DNA of 64,000 nt, from NCBI GenBank assembly GCA_963714325.1, contig CAVQOB010000021.1, positions 12,716 through 76,715 of the forward strand. The letters run 5' to 3'. Under the pieces are notes generated by a model that did not search any database, was not told the DNA's origin, and saw nothing but the letters and a program-made list of their open reading frames with translations. The position numbers were made by a program, and so were the translations under genes. The stretch is from CAVQOB01 sp963714325. Its GTDB lineage: Bacteria > Pseudomonadota > Alphaproteobacteria > Rhizobiales > Hyphomicrobiaceae. This document shows, piece after piece, positions 1-9,924 of this stretch. Positions within the stretch are counted from its first letter, which is position 1. Every line of letters starts with the position of its first letter.

Positions 1-1
1 G

Positions 2-1069
<1,068 letters not shown>

Positions 1070-1538
1070 AACGAGGGGCGGCACGGGCTCGATCGTTCGG
1101 GAAAGTAGGAGATCCTACGATCGGGACTGCGCCATTGTCGCTGCCGGCGATTGTCGGGGCGGTGCACGAGTATGGCGGACGAAACGAGGCAAAACGCGAT
1201 TTGAGTCTCCTGGTCGTTAGTGGGTCGGATCATGCGCGCGAAGTCGGCCTTGCGGGGCATGAGCGGCGGACTTGGACAACCCGGTTGCGTCCAACCCGGG
1301 GAGCCAATCGGCGCCCGGTTCGTGATGCGTCCATCAGCGAGGCCGGCGCCTTGTCCGAACCTCAGATCGCTCCTGCAGCGGCGCTCGTTGGTTCGACGAA
1401 ATGGAGTATCTCACAATTCCAATTTGAATACACCTAGGTACTTACCTAGGTTGACAATGGTGAGATGCTGTGGGTGCTGATGGCGATCGTTCATAAACGC
1501 GCCTGGCGCCACTTTGCGAAGCAACTGAAAGACATTTT
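1070..1538. other. Intergenic stretch upstream of the hexuronate operon
   Basis: 469 bases without a convincing gene; the short open frames here have no start signals or recognisable protein features. The only clear structure is the 20-base palindrome at 1432-1451 and the TTGACA that overlaps its right end. The stretch presumably holds the ettA terminator and the promoter of uxuB. Confidence 0.6.
1432..1451. promoter_or_regulatory. 20-bp near-perfect palindrome, candidate operator of the hexuronate operon
   Basis: The sequence is ACCTAGGTA-CT-TACCTAGGT: nine-base inverted arms around a two-base centre. Each half also contains a self-palindromic ACCTAGGT, so two 8-bp palindromes sit 12 bp apart. 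A perfect -35-like TTGACA starts at 1451 and shares the last base of the palindrome; no good -10 is visible at the usual spacing. The position, about 90 bases before uxuB, fits a repressor site. Which regulator binds is unknown; the GntR protein encoded next is one candidate, but the palindrome near its own gene has a different core. Confidence 0.5.
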
Positions 1539-3035
1539 ATGCCAGACCACGCTTCGGATCAGCATCGCTTGTCACTCAGCACCCTTGCGTTTGCGCGGTC
1601 GGGGACACGATCGTTTGGCTATGATCGTTCAAAGCTTGTCGCGGGGATTGTCCATCTCGGCCTCGGAGCCTTCGCCCGTGCGCACATCTGCGACTACACG
1701 GATGAGGTTTTGGATCAGGAATTGGCGCCCTGGGGCATCACCGGCGTCAGCCTGCGCAACCCTGATCAGCGCGATCGACTGGCGCCGCAAGACGGCCTGT
1801 ACACGACGCTCAGCCGATCAGCCGAAGGTGACAGCGCGCGCATCATCGGCAGCGTGCGCGAGGTTCTGGTGGCGGCCGAAGCGATCACCAGCAGCATCGA
1901 TCAGCTGGCGGCGCCGGCGACCCGCATCGTCAGCCTGACGATCACCGAGAAAGGCTATGCCCATGATCCCGCGAGCGGACGGCTGTTGGAACATCATGAC
2001 GACATCCAGCACGACCTCAACCAGCGTCACGCCCCACGCTCGGCCATCGGGCTGATCGTGCTGGCGTTGGCGCGGCGTCGCGTCGAGGGGCTAGCGCCCC
2101 TGACGGTGCTCTGTTGCGACAACCTGCCCCACAACGGCGCGCTGGTCGCAGGCCTTGTCCGCGATTTCGCAGCGCTTCGGGATGACAAGCTGGCGCGTTG
2201 GATCGAGGTCAACGGCGCGTTCCCGGGTACGATGGTCGATCGCATCGTGCCGGCATCCACCCCGCAAGACCTTGTCGACGCCGAGCGTCTGACTGGTCTG
2301 GCCGATGCGAGCCCGGTCGTGCACGAGCCGTTCCGCCAGTGGGTGATCGAAAACACGTTCGTCGACGATGCGCGCCCGGCCTGGGAGCGCGTCGGCGCCG
2401 AACTCGTCCATAACGTTGCGCCGTTCGAGGACATGAAACTGCGCCTGCTCAACGCCTCGCATTCAGCCCTCGCTTATCTCGGTTACCTCGGCGGGCACGA
2501 GACCATCGCTGCGTGCGTCGGCGATCCGGCTTATCGCTGCTATGTGCAGGCGTTGTGGCGCGAGGAAATCATTCCCGTGATGACGCCACCGTCAGGCGCG
2601 GATCTCGCAGGTTATGCGGCGCGACTGCTGGCGCGATATGACAATCCGGCGATCCGCCATCGCACCTGGCAGATCGCCATGGATGGCTCGCAGAAGTTGC
2701 CGCAGCGGCTGCTGGCGACCGTGCGGGCGCGGCTGACGCGAGGCTTGCCAATCACGCGGCTGGCGCGCGCGGTCGCGGCGTGGATGATCTATGTTGGCGG
2801 CATTGATGAACGTGGCCAGGCGATCGACGTTCGCGATCCAATGTTGGCAGAATTGCGCGGCGCGGCAGCGGCTGGCGGCGGCAACCCCGAGGCGATTGTC
2901 GCCGCGCTTCTCGGCATCGAGGCAGTCTTCGGTCGTGACCTCGGAGTCAATGCTGCTTTCCGCTCAAGCGTGACCGACGCCTACCGCGATCTCAGAAGTC
3001 ATGGCGCACGACGATGCGTGGCGGCTCTCGGCTGA
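1539..3035 (+). CDS. uxuB: D-mannonate oxidoreductase / fructuronate reductase (mannitol dehydrogenase family)
   Basis: 498 residues, the normal length of the long-chain mannitol dehydrogenase family. The N-terminal Rossmann part has IVHLGLGAFARAH, where the glycine-rich turn and conserved phenylalanine are typical. The catalytic lysine lies in DMKLRLLNASHS near residue 300, followed by the HS.LAYLGYLGG segment. UxuB reduces D-fructuronate to D-mannonate with NADH in the cytoplasm. The gene is first in a same-strand set with a GntR regulator, TRAP transporter and mannonate dehydratase, which selects fructuronate reductase over mannitol or tagaturonate enzymes; mannitol or altronate specificity is less likely. 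The GntR gene follows after 139 bases. Confidence 0.85.
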   Translation: MPDHASDQHRLSLSTLAFARSGTRSFGYDRSKLVAGIVHLGLGAFARAHICDYTDEVLDQELAPWGITGVSLRNPDQRDRLAPQDGLYTTLSRSAEGDSARIIGSVREVLVAAEAITSSIDQLAAPATRIVSLTITEKGYAHDPASGRLLEHHDDIQHDLNQRHAPRSAIGLIVLALARRRVEGLAPLTVLCCDNLPHNGALVAGLVRDFAALRDDKLARWIEVNGAFPGTMVDRIVPASTPQDLVDAERLTGLADASPVVHEPFRQWVIENTFVDDARPAWERVGAELVHNVAPFEDMKLRLLNASHSALAYLGYLGGHETIAACVGDPAYRCYVQALWREEIIPVMTPPSGADLAGYAARLLARYDNPAIRHRTWQIAMDGSQKLPQRLLATVRARLTRGLPITRLARAVAAWMIYVGGIDERGQAIDVRDPMLAELRGAAAAGGGNPEAIVAALLGIEAVFGRDLGVNAAFRSSVTDAYRDLRSHGARRCVAALG

Positions 3036-3083
3036 ACGTCGCTGTGCTTGACAGCGTTGCGACCCAGGCGCACAAGAGCTGGT

Positions 3084-3102
3084 CAATTGGTCAAGCCAAT
3101 TG
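3084..3102. promoter_or_regulatory. Inverted repeat resembling a FadR/UxuR-type GntR operator
   Basis: CAATTGG-TCAAG-CCAATTG: seven-base arms with a five-base spacer, in the gap between uxuB and the GntR gene. The core TTGG...CCAA resembles the operator of E. coli UxuR, a GntR-family hexuronate repressor. It lies about 70 bases before the chosen GntR start, which suggests autoregulation and a second promoter inside the operon. It also overlaps an upstream TTG codon that could otherwise be taken as the GntR start, which argues for the downstream ATG. Confidence 0.55.
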
Positions 3103-3174
3103 GCCATCGCTGCCCGATCGAAGGCAGCGTTCAAAACTCGACCGACAGGAAACGCCGATCCGGGCCCGCCGCAC

Positions 3175-3990
3175 ATGCCCATCACATCGATTCTGCCACG
3201 CCGGCTTTATCGCCAGGTCGCCGATCAGCTGCGCCAGTTGATCGACGCGGGCGAGTTTGCCGCAGGCGCGCGTCTGCCGGCCGAGCGCGAACTCGCGGTG
3301 CAGCTTGGCGTGTCGCGCCCGACCGTCCGAGAAGCGTTGATTGCGCTCGAAGTCGATGGCCGCGTGCGCATCCGCGTCGGCTCCGGCATCTATGTGCTGC
3401 CACCGGCGCAGGTTCCGCCGGTAGAGCAGGCAGCCCCGATCGCCGGTCCGTTTGAAATCCTCGAAGCGCGTGCGCTGTTCGAAGGCGTGGTCGCCGAACA
3501 GGCCGGCGCGATTGCGACCCCCGCTGACATCGCCACCATTGATGCCGTGATCGCCAGCATGCGCGGCACGCAACATCCCGCGCCCGATAGCATCGCCGCT
3601 GACCGCGCCTTCCATGTCGCCGTGGCCGATATCCTTGGCAATGACGCCGTCACCAAGGTCGTTGGTGATCTGTTCGATCAACGCATCAATCCCTATTTCG
3701 CGCAATTGGCCAGCTACTTCGAAAACGCCGAGAGTTGGTGCGCGGCGCTGGACGAGCATCAGGCATTGCGCGATTGTCTGGCGAACAACGATCCCGCCGG
3801 CGCCAAGGCCGCGATGCAGTCGCATTTGCAGAATTCGCAATTGCGGTTCTCCAGGACCTTCGGCGAAACGCCCCCGGCCTTGTCCCGGAGTAACGGCGTG
3901 CGCTCGGCTGGCGTCAACCGGTCGCGCGCCGGCAACGCTGCGTCAAACAGTTTACAGGCAGTCGTAACCACCAGGAGGAAGAAGTCATGA
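3175..3990 (+). CDS. GntR-family (FadR subfamily) transcriptional regulator of hexuronate use
   Basis: 271 residues from the ATG chosen here, which gives the typical start MPITSILPRRLYRQVADQL; the frame is open further upstream but would run through the palindrome. The winged helix covers about residues 10-75 (LPAERELAVQLGVSRPTVRE, then GRVRIRVGSGIYV). An FCD ligand domain follows, with candidate metal-binding positions in DRAFHVAVAD, DEHQALRD and MQSHL. The last 40 or so residues are a poorly structured, Arg/Ser-rich tail. Its stop overlaps the dctP start in ATGA. By position it should repress the uxu-TRAP operon until an intermediate such as fructuronate or mannonate binds; the ligand is inferred. 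Confidence 0.85.
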   Translation: MPITSILPRRLYRQVADQLRQLIDAGEFAAGARLPAERELAVQLGVSRPTVREALIALEVDGRVRIRVGSGIYVLPPAQVPPVEQAAPIAGPFEILEARALFEGVVAEQAGAIATPADIATIDAVIASMRGTQHPAPDSIAADRAFHVAVADILGNDAVTKVVGDLFDQRINPYFAQLASYFENAESWCAALDEHQALRDCLANNDPAGAKAAMQSHLQNSQLRFSRTFGETPPALSRSNGVRSAGVNRSRAGNAASNSLQAVVTTRRKKS

Positions 3991-4967
3991 TCACCAGAAG
4001 AATGTTGACGGCTCTCGCGGCAGTCGCCGCGACTGCGATGCTGACGGCACCCGCCGTCGCGCAGACCAAACTCAAGTGGGCGCACGTCTACGAGACGTCC
4101 GAAGCCTTCCACACCGAGGCCGTATGGGCGGCGGCAGAGTTCGCCAAGCGGACCAACAACAAGTATCAGGTCGAAGTCTTCCCGGCGTCGCAGCTCGGCA
4201 AGGAAACGGACATCAACCAGGGCCTCTCGCTCGGCTCCGTCGATATCATCATTTCCGGCGCGAGCTTCGCTGCCCGCTCGTTCCCGCCGATCGGCGTCGG
4301 CTACTATCCCTTTACGTTCAAGGGGCCCGAGCATTTGCTGGCCTTCGCCAAGAGCGACGTCTTCAAGGAGTTGGCCAAGGGTTACGAGGAGAAGACCGGC
4401 CACGTCATCACCGCGACCACCTACTACGGCACGCGGCACACGACGTCGAACCGGGCGTTCAAGGACTGCGCTGACATGAAGGGGTTGAAGATCCGCGTGC
4501 CCGACGTGCCGGCGTATCTTGCTTATCCCCGCGCTTGCGGCGCCAACACAACGCCGATCGCCTTCGCCGAAGTGTATCTCGCGCTTCAGAACGGCACGGT
4601 CGAAGCGCAGGAAAACCCGCTGACGACAATCGAAGCCAAGAAGTTCTATGAGGTTCAGAAGCACATCATCCTGACAGGCCACATCGTCGACGCCTTGAAT
4701 ACGGTCGTCGCGAAGGGCACCTGGGCAAAGTTCACCGCCGACGAGCAGAAGATCTTCATCGACGTCAGCCAGGAAGCCGCGGCCCGCGCCACGGCCAAGA
4801 TCAAGGTCGACGAACAAAAGCTCGTGCAGTTCTTCAAGGACAAGGGTCTCACCGTCACCGAGATTGATCGCAATCAGTATCTCGATGCGGTTGGCAAGAG
4901 CGCCACGTTCGAGCAGTTCGGCTATCGCAAGGCCGACTGGGATCGCATTCAGGCCGTGAAGTATTGA
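3987..4967 (+). CDS. dctP: TRAP transporter substrate-binding protein DctP, probably for a hexuronate
   Basis: 326 residues with a cleavable signal peptide (MITRRMLTALAAVAATAMLT, cleavage after AVAQ), so the mature protein is periplasmic. The DctP hallmark is seen around residues 155-215: KGLKIRVP, whose arginine forms the substrate salt bridge, then PIAFAEVYLALQNGTVEAQEN. A strong Shine-Dalgarno AGGAGGA precedes the ATG. The protein delivers substrate to DctQM, encoded next. Placement between uxuB/GntR and uxuA indicates glucuronate, galacturonate, fructuronate or a related acid as ligand; which one cannot be read from sequence. A 104-base gap containing a hairpin separates it from dctQ. Confidence 0.93.
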   Translation: MITRRMLTALAAVAATAMLTAPAVAQTKLKWAHVYETSEAFHTEAVWAAAEFAKRTNNKYQVEVFPASQLGKETDINQGLSLGSVDIIISGASFAARSFPPIGVGYYPFTFKGPEHLLAFAKSDVFKELAKGYEEKTGHVITATTYYGTRHTTSNRAFKDCADMKGLKIRVPDVPAYLAYPRACGANTTPIAFAEVYLALQNGTVEAQENPLTTIEAKKFYEVQKHIILTGHIVDALNTVVAKGTWAKFTADEQKIFIDVSQEAAARATAKIKVDEQKLVQFFKDKGLTVTEIDRNQYLDAVGKSATFEQFGYRKADWDRIQAVKY

Positions 4968-4997
4968 GCCTCAGCGCACGATCGCAAACGTGAAGCC

Positions 4998-5036
4998 GGA
5001 GGGCGCGGTATGCCAGCAATGGCCGTTGCGCCCTCC
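4998..5036 (+). terminator. Intercistronic hairpin between dctP and dctQ
   Basis: Perfect nine-base arms GGAGGGCGC and GCGCCCTCC enclose a 21-base loop. There is no T run after it, so it is more likely a partial terminator or an RNA-stabilising 3' structure that keeps the binding-protein mRNA more abundant than the membrane-protein mRNA, as is common in binding-protein transport operons. The function is inferred. Confidence 0.55.
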
Positions 5037-5071
5037 ACATCGTTGTCTCATGCCTGAAGCGAGAGTAGATC

Positions 5072-5656
5072 GTGTCCACATCCCCGACCGAAATCCACAC
5101 GCCGATCTCGACCGAGGAGATCACCAAAACCTTCGATGAGGTGGACGTGCCGATCGATCTCTCCGGCCACGGCATCGAGGATTGGCTGACGCTGGCGATT
5201 TTCTGGGTGATGTGTGGCTGCGTCTTCCTGCAGTTTTTTACGCGCTACGTATTGAACGACAGCTACGGGTGGACCGAAGAAATCGCCATCTACTGCCTCG
5301 TGGCCGTCGTCTTCCTCGGTTCCGTCATGTGTGTGAAGATGACTCGCCACATTCACGTCGACTTTCTCTATCGCTATCTGTCGCCGGCGCTCGGCCGCAT
5401 CTTCGCGACATTCGTCGACGTTGTTCGCATCGCGCTCTTCAGTTATCTCGCCGTGCTGGTCTGGCGGTATTCGTCGATTATCTCCGACGAGCGGATGACG
5501 ACGATCGATTGGCCGAAAATGCCGTTCTTCATGATGGTCTTCGCCGCCTTCGTGCTGATGGCCCTGCGCGCGGTGCAGGTGCTGGTCGGCAATATTCGCC
5601 GCGGTTATTCGGTGCTCGAGCGCCCCGGCGCCTTCGATGGCCCGGTGGAGGGTTGA
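5072..5656 (+). CDS. dctQ: TRAP transporter small permease DctQ
   Basis: 194 residues, starting at GTG. After a polar 40-residue N-terminus there are four hydrophobic segments: about 48-66 (WLTLAIFWVMCGCVFLQFF), 75-97, 115-137 and 152-172. The DctQ pattern is present, with F.TRYVLN before the second helix and EEIAIY in it. DctQ pairs with DctM in the inner membrane. The acidic N-terminal extension (EEITKTFDEVD) is somewhat longer than usual. Three bases separate its stop from dctM, so the two are almost certainly translated together. Confidence 0.92.
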   Translation: MSTSPTEIHTPISTEEITKTFDEVDVPIDLSGHGIEDWLTLAIFWVMCGCVFLQFFTRYVLNDSYGWTEEIAIYCLVAVVFLGSVMCVKMTRHIHVDFLYRYLSPALGRIFATFVDVVRIALFSYLAVLVWRYSSIISDERMTTIDWPKMPFFMMVFAAFVLMALRAVQVLVGNIRRGYSVLERPGAFDGPVEG

Positions 5657-5659
5657 TCG

Positions 5660-7066
5660 ATGCTTATTCTGCTCGGTGGATTTCTGTTGTTGATGGTGCT
5701 CGGCGTGCCGGTGGCGGTGGCGATGGTCACCGCGTCGCTCGCCTATCTGGCGGTCCATGGCGGCGCGCCGGATGTCATCGTCGCACAGCGCATGATCGCA
5801 GGTGTTGAGAGTTTTCCGCTGTTGGCCGTGCCGTTCTTCATCCTCGCCGGCAATCTCATGAACATCGCCGGAGTGACGGGCCGCATCTATGGCTTTGCGC
5901 TGGCGCTGGTGGGCTGGATGCGCGGCGGACTGGCGCAGGTCAACATCATCGGCTCGGTGATCTTCTCGGGCATGTCCGGCACCGCCATCGCTGACGCAGC
6001 CGGCATCGGCACCATCGAAATCAAGGCAATGAAGGAGCATGGCTACCCCATTGAGGTGGCGGTCGGCGTGACCGCGGCATCGGCGACGCTCGGTCCGATC
6101 ATTCCGCCGTCGCTGCCGTTCGTCATCTACGGCATGATGGCCAACGTCTCGATCGGTTCGCTGTTTCTCGGCGGCGTCATCCCGGGCGTCCTCATGACGC
6201 TTTTCATGATGATCACCGTTGCCGTTTTCGCGCGCATCTACGGCTGGGGCTCCGACGCCGAATTCGACATCCGTCAGATCGCGGCGGCGCTGCTCGAGGT
6301 CGTCGTCGTGTTTGCCTTCCCGGTCGGCGTGTTCGTGCTGCAGAAATTCGGCTTCTCGCAGAACGGCGCCATATTCACGAGCCTCGGTGTCGTGCTCGCT
6401 CTCGACTATTTTTTCAAATTCTCGGCCGTCATGGCGCTGATGACGCCGGTGATCCTGATCGGCGGCATGACGCTTGGATGGTTCACGCCGACCGAGGCAG
6501 CGGTCGCAGCCGTGATGTGGTCGCTGTTCCTCGGCCTCGTGCGCTATCGATCGATGAGCATGCAGGCGCTCGCCAAGGCGACGTTTGATACCATCGAGAC
6601 CACGGCGTCGGTGTTGTTCATCGTCACGGCGGCGTCGATTTTTGCCTGGCTGCTGACGGTCAGTCAGGCGGCGGCGGCGCTCTCGAACCTGATTTTCTCG
6701 ATCACCGACAACAAGTATGTATTCCTGATCCTGGTCAATCTGCTGATGCTGTTCGTCGGCTGCTTCCTCGACACCATCGCGGCGATCACCATCCTGGTGC
6801 CGATCCTGCTGCCAATCGTGCTGAAGCTCGGAATTGATCCCGTCCACTTCGGTCTGATCATGACGTTGAACCTGATGATCGGGTTGCTGCATCCGCCGTT
6901 GGGCATGGTGCTGTTCGTGCTCTCGCGCGTCGCCAAGCTCTCGGTCGAGCGGACGACGATGGCGATCCTGCCGTGGCTGGTGCCACTGTTCGCAGCCTTG
7001 ATTGCGATCACGTTTATCCCCGAGATCACGCTTTGGCTGCCGCGGACGATGGGGATGAGCAGGTAG
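5660..7066 (+). CDS. dctM: TRAP transporter large permease DctM
   Basis: 468 residues of almost continuous membrane helices. Family landmarks are VPFFILAGNLMN, FSGMSGTAIADAAGIGTIE, the IPPSLPFVIYG turn and, in the second half, GCFLDTIAAITILVPI. It is about 40 residues longer than a typical DctM because of extra hydrophobic segments around residues 205-265 (after VFARIYGWG). It forms the sodium-coupled channel of the transporter with DctQ. uxuA begins nine bases after the stop. Confidence 0.94.
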   Translation: MLILLGGFLLLMVLGVPVAVAMVTASLAYLAVHGGAPDVIVAQRMIAGVESFPLLAVPFFILAGNLMNIAGVTGRIYGFALALVGWMRGGLAQVNIIGSVIFSGMSGTAIADAAGIGTIEIKAMKEHGYPIEVAVGVTAASATLGPIIPPSLPFVIYGMMANVSIGSLFLGGVIPGVLMTLFMMITVAVFARIYGWGSDAEFDIRQIAAALLEVVVVFAFPVGVFVLQKFGFSQNGAIFTSLGVVLALDYFFKFSAVMALMTPVILIGGMTLGWFTPTEAAVAAVMWSLFLGLVRYRSMSMQALAKATFDTIETTASVLFIVTAASIFAWLLTVSQAAAALSNLIFSITDNKYVFLILVNLLMLFVGCFLDTIAAITILVPILLPIVLKLGIDPVHFGLIMTLNLMIGLLHPPLGMVLFVLSRVAKLSVERTTMAILPWLVPLFAALIAITFIPEITLWLPRTMGMSR

Positions 7067-7075
7067 GAGGCGACC

Positions 7076-8275
7076 ATGGAACAGACGTGGCGATGGTTCG
7101 GGCCTGATGATCTCGTGCGCTTGGCGCATATTTGCCAGGCGGGTGCGACGGGGATTGTCACGGCGCTGCATCACATCCCCTATGGCGTGGTGTGGAGCGT
7201 AGATGAGATCAACACGCGCAAGGCGCTGATCGAGGCGGATCGATCGCTCGGGCTGCGCTGGAGCGTCGTCGAGAGCCTGCCGATCCACGAGCGGGTCAAG
7301 CTCGGCGAAGGCGACCTCACTGAGATCTTCGACAACTACCGCAAGTCGCTCCGCAATCTCGCGGCCTGTGGCATCACAACGATCTGCTACAACTTCATGC
7401 CGATCCTCGACTGGACGCGCACCGATTTGGCCTGGCCGCTGCCCGGTGGCGGGACCGCGCTGAAGTTCGATGCGGTGAAGTATTGCGCCTTTGACTGCTT
7501 CATGGTGGCGCGTGATGGCGCTGAGCGGGACCATGCGCCGGAGCTGGTGGCGCGTGCACGAGCCTGGTTCAATGCCGCCTCCGACTCCGATAAGGCAACG
7601 CTACTGGCCAACGTCAACGCAGGCTTGCCCGGCGCCTATGACCGCTACGACATCCCCAACCTTCGTGCCATGCTGGCGCGGTACAAGGGCATCGATCGCG
7701 ATACCTTGCGGGCCAATTATGCGCGGTTCCTGCGCGAGATCATCCCAACCGCCGAACAAGTGGGAATTCGTATGGCCGTCCACCCCGACGATCCGCCGCG
7801 TCCGCTGTTCGGATTGCCGCGCATCGTCTCCAGCGGCGACGATCTCGAATTTATTGTTGGCACTGTGCCGTCATCGGCCAACGGTGTGACGTTCTGCACG
7901 GGCTCGCTCGGCGCCGGCGCACACAACGACGTATCGGCGTTGGCCGAACGCTTCGCGCGCCACATCCATTTTGCGCATTTGCGCAACACGTCTCGGGAAG
8001 TGGATGGATCGTTCATGGAAGCCGAGCACCTCGGCGGCGATACCGGCATGGTCGCCGTGATCCGCACGTTGCTGCGCGAACAAAAGCGCCGCCTCGACGC
8101 TGGTGAAGCCCGCTGGCGGATTCCATTGCGGCCGGATCACGGGCATGAGCTGCTCGACGACGTTGGCCGCAAGACGCATCCGGGATACCCCGCGATCGGG
8201 CGGCTGCGTGGTCTCGCCGAAATCCGCGGCGTCATGACGGCCCTGAGCGCGGTCGAGAACCTGCCGCTGCGGTGA
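7076..8275 (+). CDS. uxuA: Mannonate dehydratase
   Basis: 399 residues, the normal length. The N-terminus MEQTWRWFGPDDLV and the GATGIVTALHHIPYGVVW block are characteristic, as is the metal/substrate region RMAVHPDDPPRPLFGLPRI. The enzyme removes water from D-mannonate to give 2-keto-3-deoxygluconate, the step after UxuB, in the cytoplasm. Its location as last gene of the TRAP operon (nine-base gap, overlapping Shine-Dalgarno AGGAGG) completes uptake plus two steps of hexuronate catabolism. No uronate isomerase (uxaC), KDG kinase or aldolase is in the window, so these must lie elsewhere. Confidence 0.93.
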   Translation: MEQTWRWFGPDDLVRLAHICQAGATGIVTALHHIPYGVVWSVDEINTRKALIEADRSLGLRWSVVESLPIHERVKLGEGDLTEIFDNYRKSLRNLAACGITTICYNFMPILDWTRTDLAWPLPGGGTALKFDAVKYCAFDCFMVARDGAERDHAPELVARARAWFNAASDSDKATLLANVNAGLPGAYDRYDIPNLRAMLARYKGIDRDTLRANYARFLREIIPTAEQVGIRMAVHPDDPPRPLFGLPRIVSSGDDLEFIVGTVPSSANGVTFCTGSLGAGAHNDVSALAERFARHIHFAHLRNTSREVDGSFMEAEHLGGDTGMVAVIRTLLREQKRRLDAGEARWRIPLRPDHGHELLDDVGRKTHPGYPAIGRLRGLAEIRGVMTALSAVENLPLR

Positions 8276-8391
8276 TTGCCGCCGCGTCTGCACAGCCATT
8301 GTCCGACGCCGCACGCGCGACGCCGCGACCATTGACCCTTTGGCCTGATGTGGCCATGGTTCCCGACTCGCAGCGGGAGTGCAGCACACCC

Positions 8392-9765
8392 ATGGCCAAG
8401 CCTGGAAAATCACAATTCGTCTGCCAGAACTGCGGCGATAGCGCGCAGCGCTGGGTTGGCAAGTGCCCGGGATGTGGCGAGTGGAACACGCTCGTCGAGG
8501 AAGCCGACGCGACGCCGCCACCGGGCTCCGGCATGACAAAGGCCAGCAAGGGCCGGGCGGTGGCGCTCGAAAGCCTCAAAGGGCAGACGCAACAGGCGCC
8601 ACGCATGCCAACCGGCATGGACGAATTGGATCGCGTCACCGGCGGCGGCATTGTGCATGGCTCGGCGCTGTTGATCGGTGGTGAACCCGGCATCGGCAAA
8701 TCGACGCTGCTGCTGCAGTTGACCGCGGCACTCGCCAATGCCGGCCGTCGCGCGCTCTACTTCACCGGCGAAGAATCGGTGACGCAAGTGCGCCTGCGCG
8801 CCGAACGGCTTGGTCTTGCCAATGCGCCGGTGGCACTCGCGTCTGAGACCAATCTGTCGAACATCCTGGCAACGCTCGGCGAAGAAAAGCGTGTCGATCT
8901 GGTCGTCGTCGATTCGATCCAGACCTTATGGGCCGATGCGCTCGACGCAGCACCCGGCACCGTCAGTCAGGTGCGCGCCGCGACGCAGTCGTTGATCCGC
9001 TACGCCAAGACGCGCGGCACGGCGCTGCTGCTGGTTGGCCACGTCACCAAGGAGGGCAACATCGCCGGCCCCAAGGTGATCGAGCACATGGTCGACACGG
9101 TGCTCTATTTCGAGGGCGATCGCGGGCATCCCTTCCGCATCCTGCGCAGCGTCAAGAACCGCTTCGGTGCGACCGACGAGATCGGCGTCTTCGAGATGGC
9201 ACAGGAGGGCTTGCGCCAAGTCGCCAACCCCTCGGAGCTGTTCCTCGGCGACCGCGATTCGTCGTCGCCCGGGTCCGCGGTCTTTGCCGGCGTCGAAGGA
9301 ACTCGCCCGCTGCTGGTCGAGATTCAAGCGCTGGTGGCACCGACGTCGTTCGGGACACCCCGCCGCGCGGTGGTCGGCTGGGACGCCAATCGGCTGTCGA
9401 TGATCCTGGCCGTGCTGGATGCGCGCTGTGGCGTGTCATTTGGGCAACATGACGTGTATCTCAACGTCGCCGGCGGGCTCAAGATCAGCGAACCGGCGGC
9501 CGATCTCGCCGCCGCCGCCGCCCTGCTCTCGTCACGATCCAATGTTGCTCTGGCGCCAGACAATGTCTATTTCGGGGAGATCAGCTTGTCCGGTGCGTTA
9601 CGCCCTGCGGGCCACATGACCACCCGCCTCAAGGAGGCGCAGAAGCTCGGCTTCAAGCAGGCGGTCATCCCGTCGGCTGGCGAGATCGAGGGCAGCGGGT
9701 TCAAGCTCAAGCTCGAACGCCACAGCCAATTGACAACGCTCGCACAGCGGTTGACGACACCTTGA
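8392..9765 (+). CDS. radA: DNA repair protein RadA
   Basis: 457 residues from the ATG that gives MAKPGKSQFVCQNCG; the frame is open upstream but that part has no resemblance to the family. Zinc finger C..C....C..C (CQNCGDSAQRWVGKCPGC) at residues 10-27, RecA-like ATPase with Walker A GEPGIGKST and the RadA-specific SVKNRFGATDE motif, then a C-terminal Lon-protease-like domain (LNVAGGLKISEPAADLAAA). RadA promotes branch migration of recombination intermediates. The start shares a region only 117 bases after uxuA but the gene is unrelated to uronate use; it precedes cvpA and purF, a common alphaproteobacterial order. Confidence 0.95.
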   Translation: MAKPGKSQFVCQNCGDSAQRWVGKCPGCGEWNTLVEEADATPPPGSGMTKASKGRAVALESLKGQTQQAPRMPTGMDELDRVTGGGIVHGSALLIGGEPGIGKSTLLLQLTAALANAGRRALYFTGEESVTQVRLRAERLGLANAPVALASETNLSNILATLGEEKRVDLVVVDSIQTLWADALDAAPGTVSQVRAATQSLIRYAKTRGTALLLVGHVTKEGNIAGPKVIEHMVDTVLYFEGDRGHPFRILRSVKNRFGATDEIGVFEMAQEGLRQVANPSELFLGDRDSSSPGSAVFAGVEGTRPLLVEIQALVAPTSFGTPRRAVVGWDANRLSMILAVLDARCGVSFGQHDVYLNVAGGLKISEPAADLAAAAALLSSRSNVALAPDNVYFGEISLSGALRPAGHMTTRLKEAQKLGFKQAVIPSAGEIEGSGFKLKLERHSQLTTLAQRLTTP

Positions 9766-9924
9766 ACCGAAACGCTGATGGCGCTTTCCATGCCCTGTGC
9801 TTGCCACTTACTGTCGACAAGACCAACAGCGGAGCCGGATACGGCACCGGAATCATGCTATCGCGCCGTGACGAAAACTGAGACGTCGCTCCCCCGCCGG
9901 TAAAACCTTAGGACGCTTCTCCCC

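Noticed and set aside
5048..7534. 828-codon open frame on the - strand
   Set aside because: It runs opposite dctQ, dctM and uxuA, is full of His/Arg/Asp/Gln and has no motif; it is a mirror artefact of GC-rich codon use.
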